Shown here piece by piece: positions 55,501 through 64,000 of a DNA stretch of 64,000 nucleotides. Under the pieces are notes generated by a model. The model made no database searches, was not told where the DNA came from, and was given only the letters and a program-made list of their open reading frames with translations. Both the position numbers and the translations under genes were made by a program. The stretch's first letter is position 1; each line of letters opens with the position of its first letter. This DNA comes from Adiantum capillus-veneris (Eukaryota; Streptophyta; Polypodiopsida; Polypodiales; Pteridaceae): assembly GCA_014529385.2 (NCBI GenBank), contig CM043947.1, positions 124,842,391-124,906,390 on the forward strand. Direction: 5' to 3'.

Positions 55501-55740
55501 AGAATGTTCCCATTTAGCACTCCAGATGCGGGGTCTTAGGGCAATGCCACAATGGGGTGACAAGGCAGCGCTTCCACGTGAGGTTTGGGGGTAGCGCTCT
55601 TGATGGGGATGTGGAATATAGCGCTCTCGATGGAGGGGCTTGGGAGGCTGATTTTGGGATATTGTTCCGGGCGGGTCCTGGGAAGCGCCCAAGGGCGGGT
55701 CCGTGGCAGCGCCCCGGGCGGGGTCAACCATGATTTCTTT
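55501..55740. other. GC-rich stretch with short repeated phrases
   Basis: GGGCGGGTCC, AGCGCC and AGCGCTC recur over 200 bases, a sharp contrast to the AT-rich neighbourhood. The open minus-strand frame (Pro-rich, with GASQDPPG-like units) follows from the repeats. I take it as part of an unidentified repeat, not a gene. Confidence 0.5.
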
Positions 55741-56256
55741 AATTTTGGCTGTGTGAATTGGTTAATGTTTATTGCTTTTGTTTTTTTTAATCCTATGATA
55801 AAACATGGACTTGTAGCATACGTGGCATTCTAATAAACCCTATCAAGATTAGGCACAGAGAGAGCGCACGAGCAACGCACACAGAGAAAGCAGGCGAGCA
55901 GCAAACACACAGAAAGCGCACACGGATCGCACACGGTTGGAGTATACGTGCACGTAGAGGAGCAAGCCCGGCATCGTACACAACACACAGGTGGAGCGCA
56001 CAGGATTGAAAGTTTGCGCACAAGATAAAGAAACAGCAGCAACAGCAGCGCTTTCCAGAAGGGCAGGATCGGTCATAGCTTCTTCTCAGGAGACATTGCA
56101 CACCTCACGAATAGAGAAAAAACAGGTATTTCTCTCTCTCTCTCACTCTTTGTCTTTCTCCATATAGAGAAGATGGTTCTCTGTAACTCTTCTTGCACAC
56201 ACACTCTCTCGTCAAAAGACAGAGATACGTAGTTTAAAAATATCCCCGCACACATA
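55741..56256. other. No gene recognised; purine-rich
   Basis: ACACAGAGAAAGC-like motifs dominate. Minus-strand open frames are cysteine-rich by composition only. Confidence 0.4.
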
Positions 56257-56526
56257 CACATATTCCTACACATCGTCTTCCTCTCTTCCACATACATAAC
56301 CACAGTGAAATCTGTTATCTTGTTGTCTCTCTCTTGAAAATACATGCACATATTCCCACACATCGTCTTCCTCACTTCCACATACATAACAACAGTGAAA
56401 TCTGTTATCTTGTTGTCTCTCTCTTGAAAATACGTGCACATATTTCCATACATCGTCTTCCTCTCTTCCACATACATAAACACAATGAAATCTATTATCT
56501 TTCTCTCTCTCCTCTCTCTAGAAAAC
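56257..56526. repeat. 90-bp tandem repeat, three copies
   Basis: CACATATTCC-type starts lie at 56257, 56347 and 56437. Each copy contains CATCGTCTTCCTCTCTTCCA and ends in TTGTCTCTCTCTTGAAAATA or a near variant. Confidence 0.9.
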
Positions 56527-57499
56527 AGGTATCTCTCTCTCTCTATCTATCTATCTCTGTATCTTGCTATCTCTCTCTTGAAAATACATGCTCATGTATG
56601 TGTGCGTCTGTGTTATCTATGTGTATGTATGTATATTTGTGTTATTTCATTGTAATACTCATACATAATGCAGATACACAATTACACTTAATTACGATAT
56701 GCACACATAGTATATATACATACATAAATATCACAAATAACTAACACATTGTAATACTAGTAAACTTGAATGGAAGACTTACTTGCGTGATCTGTTAAAG
56801 TCGATTCTTGTAGCGAGTTCTGGATGTATGCTGAGCTGATTTCCCTCTAATCCATTTGTAGATATGATTGTAACTTCTGTTTCTCAAAAATAGTAGTGTT
56901 GTTTAGTGATACACCTAATGGACATAAATGGTTGAAACTAGGACATGTAGACCAAAAATACGTGTATTCTTTGGATGAATATATACACTTTTTGGTGACC
57001 CTTACCACAAGTGGTGGACCTTGAGACCAGTGGACTATAAGGACCTCCAAACAATACCTTGTACACTCAATCCTTCTGGTATCTAGGTTGGACAAGTGGT
57101 GGACCTTGTTCAAATTCTCTAACCACTCTCTCTAACATGGTGACATAATTAGGTGTGATAAATTCATATCTATGCAAACTAATATCAGTTTAGGCTTGTT
57201 AATTTGAATTTGTTTGAATTTATGTACAATATAATGATTTGAGGTTTGCATATTTGAATTTAGGTGGTATAATGATATCTTTTTGTGGTAAACTTGAATT
57301 TAAAATCAATTTCGCGTGGAATATTTTAAATTTAAGTGGTAAAATTTAATTTTTTATAAAAAAGTTTGAATTTTAAAATTTGGGCGGGATATTTTAAAAT
57401 TTAGGCGGGATATTTAAAATTTGGGAGGGATATTTTAAATTTAGGCAATCAGATTTTGAATTTTAAATTTAGGCGGGAAGGTTTTGAATTTATAGCGAG
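56527..57499. other. No gene recognised; one satellite core and AT-rich minirepeats
   Basis: A single GGTTGGACAAGTGGTGGACC core is at about 57087. Between 57365 and 57480 a TTTAAAATTTAGGCGGGATA-like phrase repeats about five times. No coding motif. Confidence 0.45.
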
Positions 57500-60400
57500 A
57501 TCTCTCTTACATAAGAGGAGTATAGGTTGGACAAGTGGTGGACCTTAAAGCTACAACATCCATGCTACTAGACATGATAGGTAGGGAATCTAGTTGAATA
57601 TTGTATGTATAATATATATGTAATAGATCTAGCTTGGACAAGTGGTGGACCTTGGAGCAAAACCCCATGTAAAACATATCATGCACATTCCAAGGTGGAG
57701 AAAAAATATCATTTAAGATATAGCCTTATAATAGGTGGACAAGTGGGTGGACCTTACCACCCAAGATATCACCTTAATATAATGACATAGAGTGGAAAAC
57801 TGGTGAATCTTGAGACCAAACCATGCTACTAGCGATAATAGCTTGGACAAGTGGTGGACCTTGAAAGTAATCCCCCCATCTACGAAATATCGTGGGTTTA
57901 AGGTATTTTGATGGAGCCTAGCATCTTGGAGACATGGTGCAGCTTGCTTCTCTTCATGTTTCAAATGGACCTATCTTGGACAAATGGTGGAGCATCCTTC
58001 TCTCCATGTTTCAAGGGACCCTAGCTTGGACAAGTGGTGGACCTTTGCTTCTCTCTATGTTTGATTCAAGTGGTGGACCTTGGAACCAAACCCCCATGTA
58101 AAACCTATCATGGTCACTCCAAGTGGTGAGAAAGAATAACCTTTAAGATATAGCCTTATAGGTTGGACAAGTGGTGGACCTTAACACCCAAATATTCTTA
58201 ATATAATGACATAGAGTGAAAAGTGGTGAATCTTGAGACAAACCCACTCAGCTACTAGCGATAATAGCTTGGACAACCTGGTTGGACCTTGAACGTAAAC
58301 CCCCCATGTTTCAATAGACTTAGCTTCGACAAATGGTGGAGCATCGTTCTCTCCATGTTTCAATGGAGCCTAGCTTGGACAAGTGGTGGGACCTTTGTTT
58401 CTCTCTATGTTTCAATAGAGTTAGCTTGGACAAGTGGTGGACCTTGGAACCAACCCCCATGTAAAACCTATCATGGTCACTCCAAGTGGTAATAAAGAAT
58501 AACCTTAAGATGTAGCCTTATAGGTTGGACAAGTGGTGGACCTTAGCACCCCGATATTCTTAATATAATGACATAGAGTGGAAAAGTGGTGAATCTTGAG
58601 ACCAAACCACTCAGGCTACTACCAATAATAGCTTGGACAAGTGTTGTTCCTTGAATGTAAACCCCTCATCTACGACATATCGTGGGTTTAATGTTTTTCG
58701 ATGGAGCCTAGCTTCTTGGAGACATGCTGCAGCTTGCTTTTCGTCATGTTTCAATGGAGCCTATCTTTGACAAATGGTGGTTCATCCTTCTCTTCGTGTT
58801 TCAATGGACCCTAGCTTGGACAAGTGGTGGACCTTTGCTTCTCTCTATGTTTCAATAGAGTTATCTTGGACAAGTGGTGGACCTTGGAACCAAACCCCCA
58901 TGTAAAGCCTATCATGGTCACTCCAAGTCGTGAGAAATAATAACCCTTAACATATAGCCTTATAGGTTGGACAAGTGGTGGACCTTAACACCCACATATT
59001 CTTAATATAATGACATAGAGTGAAAAGTGGTGAATCTTGAGACCAAACCACTCATGCTACTAGCAATAATAGCTTGGACAAGTGGTGGACCTTGAATGTA
59101 AACCCCCATCTACGAAATATCGTGGGTTTAAGGTATTTCGATGGAGCCTAGCATCTTGGAGACATGGTGCAGCTTGCTTCTCTTCATGTTTCAATGGAGT
59201 CTATCTTGGACAAATGGTGGAGCATCCTTCTCTCCATGTTTCAATGGACCCTAGCTTGGACAAGTGGTGGACCTTTGCTTCTCTCTATGTTTCAATAGAG
59301 TTAGCTTGGACAAGTGGTGGACCTTGGAACCAAACCCCCATGTAAAACCTATCATGGTCACTCCAAGTGGTGAGAAAGAATAACCTTTAAGATATAGCCT
59401 TATAGGTTGGACAAGTGGTGGACCTTAACACGCCATATTCTTAATATAATGACATAGAGTGAAAAAGTGGTGAATCTTGAGATAAAACCACTCAGGCTAC
59501 TAGCAATAATAGCTTGGACAAGTGGTGGACCTTGAACGTAAACCCCCCATGTTTCAATAGACTTAGCTTGCGACAACACACATGGTGGAGCATCGTTCTC
59601 TCCATGTTTCAATGGAGCCTAGCTTGGACAAGTGGTGGACCTTTGCTTCTCTCTATGTTTCAATAGAGTTAGCTTGGACAAGTGGTGGACCTTGGAACCA
59701 AACCCCCATGTAAAACCCTATCATGGTCACTCCAAGTGGTAAGAAAGAATAACCTTTAAGATGTAGCCTTATAGGTTGGACAAGTGGTGGACCTTAACAC
59801 CCACATATTCTTAATAACAGTGGTGAATCTTGAGACCAAACCACTCAGGCTACTAGCAATAATAGCTTGGACAAGTGGTGGACCTTGATGTAAACCCCTC
59901 ATCTACGAAATATCGTGGTTTAATGTATTTCGATGGAGCCTAGCATCTTGGAGACATGGTGCAGCTTCTTCGTCATGTTTCAATGGAGCCTATCTTGGAC
60001 CAATGGTGGAGCATCCTTCTCCCCATGTTTCAATGGACCCTAGCTTGGACAAGTGTGGACCTTTGTTTCTCTCTATGTTTCAATAGAGTTAGCTTGGACA
60101 AGTGGTGGACCTTGGAACCAAACCCCCATGTAAAACCTATCATGGTCACTCCAAGTGGTAAGAAAGAATAACCTTTAAGATGTAGCCTTATAGGTTGGAC
60201 AAGTGGTGGACCTTAACACCCACATATTCTTAGGTGAAATCTTGAGACCAAACCACTCAGGCTACTAGCAATAATAGCTTGGACAAGTGGTGGACCTTGA
60301 ATGTAACCCCCTCATCTACGAAATATCGTGGGTTTAATGTATTTCGATGGAGCCTAGCATCTTGGAGACATGGTGCACTTGCTTCTCGTCATGTTTCAAT

Positions 60401-63400
60401 AAGCGCCTAGCTTGACAAGTGGGTGGACCTTTGTTTCTCTCTATGTTTCAATAGAGTTAGCTTGGACAAGTGGTGGACCTTGGAAACCAAACCCCCATGT
60501 AAAACCTATCATGGTCACTCCAAGTGGTAAGAAAGAATAACCTTTAAGATGTAGCCTTATAGGTTGGACAAGTGGTGGACCTTACACCCACATATTCTTA
60601 TATAATGACATAGAGTGGAAAAAGTGGTGAATCTTGAGACCAAACCACTCAGATACTACCAATAATAGCTTGGACAAGTGTTGGACCTTGAATGTAAACC
60701 CCTCATCTACGACATATCGTGGGTTTTAATGTTTTTGATGGAGCCTAGCATCTTGGAGACATGGTGCAGCTTGCTTCTCGTCATGTTTCAATGGAGCCTA
60801 TCTTGGACAAATGGTGGAGCATCCTTCTCTCCATGTTTCAATGGACCCTAGCTTGGACAAGTGGTGGACCTTTGCTTCTCTCTCTGTTTCAATAGAGTTA
60901 GCTTGGACAAGTGGTGGACCTTGGAACCAAACCCCCATGTAAAACCTATCATGGTCACTCCAAGTGGTAAGAAAGAATAACCTTTAGATGTAGCCTTATA
61001 GGTTGGACAAGTGGTGGACCTTAACACCCACATATTCTTAATATAATGACATAGAGTGGAAAAGTGTGAATCTTGAGACAAACCACTCATGCTACTAGCA
61101 ATAATAGCTTGGACAAGTGGCCCTTGAATGTAAACCCCCCATGTACAAAATATCGTGGGTTAAGTATTTCGATGGAGCCTAGCATCTTGGAGACATGGTG
61201 CACTTGCTTCTCTTCATGTTTTCAATGGAGCCTATCTTGGACAAATGGTGGAGCATCCTTCTCTCCATGTTTCAATGGACCCTAGCTTGGACAAGTGGTG
61301 ACCTTTGCTTCTCTCTATGTTCAATAGAGTTAGCTTGGACAAGTGGTGGACCTTGGAACCAAACCCCCATGTAAAACCTATCATGGTCACTCCAAGTGGT
61401 GAGAAAGAATAACCTTTAAGATATAGCCTTATAGGTTGGACAAGTGGTGGGACCTTAACACCAAATATTCTTAATATAATGACATAGAGTGGAAAAGTGG
61501 TGAATCTGAGACAAAACCACTCATGCTACTACGATAATATTGGACAAGTGGTGGAACTTGAAACGTAAACCCTCATGTTCAATAGACTTAGCTTCGACAA
61601 ATGGTGGAGCATCGTTCTCTCCATGTTTCAATGGAGCCTAGCTTGGACAAGTGGTGGACCTTTGTTTCTCTCTATGTTTCAATAGAGTTAGCTTGGACAA
61701 GTGGTGGACCTTGGAACCAAACCCCCATGTAAAACCTATCATGGTCACTCCAAGTGGTAAGAAAGAATAACCTTAAGATGTAGCCTTATAGGTTGGACAA
61801 GTGGTGGACCTTAACACCAGATATTCTTAATATAATGACATAGAGTGGAAAAGTGGTGAATCTTGAGACCAAACCACTCAGGCTACTAGCGATAATAGCT
61901 TGGACAAGTGGTGGACCTTGAATGTAAACCCCTCATCTACGAAATATCGTGGGTCGTTTAAGGTATTTAGATGGAGCCTAGCATCTTGGAGACATGGTGC
62001 ACCTTGCTTCTCTTCATGTTTCAATGGATCTATCTTGGACAAATGTTGGAGCATCCTTCTCTCCTGTTTCAATGGACCCTAGCTTGTACAAGTGGTGGAC
62101 CTTTGCTTCTCTCTATGTTTCAATAGAGTTAGCTTGGACAAGTGGTGGACCTTGGAACCAAACCCCAATGTAAAACCTATCATGGTCACTCAAGTGTGAG
62201 AAAGAATTACCTTTAAGATATAGCCTTATAGGTTAGACAAGTGGTGGAAAAAACACTTAACACCAAGATATCCTTAATATAATGACATTAGAGTGATAAA
62301 GTGGTGAATTTGAGACAAAACCACTCATGCTACTAGCGGTAATAGCTTGGACAAGTGGTGGACCTTGAACGTTAAACCCATGTTTCAATAGACTTAGCTT
62401 CGAGAAAATGGTGTAGCATCCTTCTCTCCATGTTTCAATTTAGCCTAGCTTAGACAAGTGGTGGACCTTTGCTTCTCTCTATAATTCAATAGAGTTAGCT
62501 TGGACAAGTGGTGGAACTTGAAACCAAACCCCCATGTAAAACCTATCATGGTCACTCCAAGTGGTAAGAAAGAATAACCTTTAAGATGTAGCCTTATAGG
62601 TTGTACAAGTGGCTGGACCTTAACACCCACATATTCTTATTATAATGACATAGAGAGGAAAGTGGTGAATCTTGAGACACAAACACTCAGGATACTACCA
62701 AAAATAGCTTGGACAAGTGTTGGACCTTGAATGTAAACCCTCATCTACTACATATCATGGGTTTAATGTTTTTCGATGGAGCCTAGCATTTTGGAGACAT
62801 GGTGCAGCTTGCTTCTCGTCATGTTTCAATGGAGCCTATCTTGGACAAATAGTGGAGCATCCTTCTCTCCATGTTTCAATGGAGCTTAGCTTGGACAAGT
62901 GGTGGAGCTTGGAACCAAACCCCATATAAAACCTATCATGGTCACTCACAAGTGGTAAGAAAGAATAACCTTTAAGATATAGACTTATAGGTTGTACAAG
63001 TGGTGGACCTTGAATGTAAACCCCCCATCTACGAAATATGGTGGTTTAAGGTATTTAGATGGACCCTAGCATCTTGGAGACATGGTGCACCTTGCTTCTC
63101 TTCATGTTTCAATGGAGCCTATCTTGGACAAATGGTGGAGCATCCTTCTCTCATGTTTCAATGGACCCTAGCTTGGACAAGTGGTGACCTTAGCTTCTCT
63201 CTCTGTTTCAATAGAGTTAGCTTGGACAAGTAGTGGACCTTGGAACAAACCCCAATGTAAAACCTATCATGGTCACTCCAAGCCGTGAGAAAGAATAAAC
63301 CTTTAAGATATAGTCTTATAGGTTGGACTAGTGGTGGACGTTACACCCAATATTCTTAACATAATGACATAGAGTGAAAAAGTGGTGAATCTTGAGACAA

Positions 63401-64000
63401 AACCACTCATGCTACTAGCGGTAATAGCTTTGAAAGTGGTGGACTTGAACGTAAACCCCCCATGTTTCAATAGAGTTAGCTTCGACAAATGGTGGAGCAT
63501 CCTTCTCTCATGTTTCAATGGAGCCTAGCTTGGACAAGTGGTGGACCTTTTCTTCTCTCTATAATTCAATAGAGTTAGCTTGGACAAGTGGTGGACCTTG
63601 GAACCAAACCCCCATGTAAAACCTATCATGGTCACTCCAAGTGGTACGAAAGAATAACCTTTAAGATTTAGCCTTATAGGTTGGACAAGTGGTGGACCTT
63701 AACACCACATATTCTTAATTTAATGACATAGAGTGGAAAAGTGGTGAATCTTGAGACCAAACCCACTCAGGCTACTACCAATAATAGCTTGGACAAGTGT
63801 TGGACCTTGAATGTAGACCCCTCATCTACGACATATCGTGGGTTTAATGTTTTTCGCTGGAGCCTAGAATCTTGGAGACATGGTGCAGCTTGCTCTCTTA
63901 ATGTTTCAATGGAGCCTATCTTGGACCGATGGTGGAGCATCCTTCTCTCATGTTTCAATGGAGCCTAGCTTGGACAAGTGGTGGACCTTTGCTCCTCTCT
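57500..64000. repeat. Satellite array 2, alternating ~440-bp and ~365-bp units, runs off the right edge
   Basis: The phrase TATAGGTTGGACAAGTGGTG marks unit starts (58161, 58523, 58965, 59405, 59774, 60193, 60562, 61001, 61434, 61791, 62231, 62599, 62990, 63321, 63679). Spacings cluster at 357-369 and 419-442 with a few outliers. Long units contain an extra block (CTACGAAATATCGTGGGTTT ... AGACATGGTGCAGCTTGC) where short ones have AATAGACTTAGCTTCGACAA. Each unit carries several GCTTGGACAAGTGGTGGACC cores shared with array 1. Short open frames here are fortuitous. Confidence 0.9.

Noticed and set aside
57605-63968. Many open frames of 60-90 codons in the satellite
   Set aside because: They recur with the repeat unit on both strands, have no family motif, and change with each small indel.
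53000-64000. CRISPR-like array of repeats and spacers
   Set aside because: The units are 316-440 bp with no short conserved repeat separated by unique spacers of even size, and the context is plant nuclear DNA.
57500-64000. GTGGACC within the satellite core as a TCP transcription-factor site
   Set aside because: The match to GTGGNCCC is partial (last C is T), and any fixed word in a satellite is repeated; no evidence for binding.

Overview
The window looks like repeat-rich nuclear DNA from a land plant. The support is Ty3/gypsy elements of Tat/Athila-like type (one with two RNase H domains, one with a tRNA-Asp-like primer site), a plant-type CACTA transposon, Ty1/copia and LINE fragments, and a captured HIPP-type metal-binding gene piece. 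A DUF7869-like gene, a family I associate mainly with ferns, lycophytes and mosses, makes a non-flowering plant with a large genome plausible, but this is weak. I find no intact single-copy host gene, and nearly every coding region is broken by stops or frameshifts.

Layout. 1-2640: minus-strand Ty3/gypsy fragment (gag, protease, reverse transcriptase). 2700-3786: plus-strand Ty1/copia gag-integrase remnant. 3787-5050: 3' end of a minus-strand Ty1/copia element with a 379-bp LTR. 5060-8010: a second decayed minus-strand Ty3/gypsy. 8010-14950: mostly non-coding DNA with microsatellites, a possible gypsy 3' end and two LINE 3' ends in opposite orientation. 15000-37271: a large plus-strand Tat/Athila-like Ty3/gypsy ('outer' element). 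It is split inside its protease gene by a 10.45-kb 'inner' Ty3/gypsy element (21117-31566) whose gag-pol frame is nearly intact. 37272-40799: long non-coding DNA sharing a palindromic motif with the outer leader, then a decayed ORF1-like gene.

40800-50920: a second copy of the same minus-strand Ty1/copia family, split by a complete 8111-bp CACTA transposon (41601-49711) with terminal inverted repeats, TAA target duplication, TNP2-type and TNPA-like genes, and a captured heavy-metal-associated domain fragment. 51203-52958: a broken DUF7869-like gene. 52936-55010 and 57500-64000: two satellite arrays that share one core motif.

Nesting gives a relative chronology. The inner gypsy entered the outer gypsy; the copia element truncates the ORF1-like region; CACTA entered that copia copy. 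The leads most worth checking are a second retropepsin-like domain after the integrase of the outer element (36178-36640), a duplicated unknown ORF with an F-box-like start between LTR and gag of the inner element (22230-23534), the HIPP capture by CACTA, and the DUF7869-like gene abutting the satellite.
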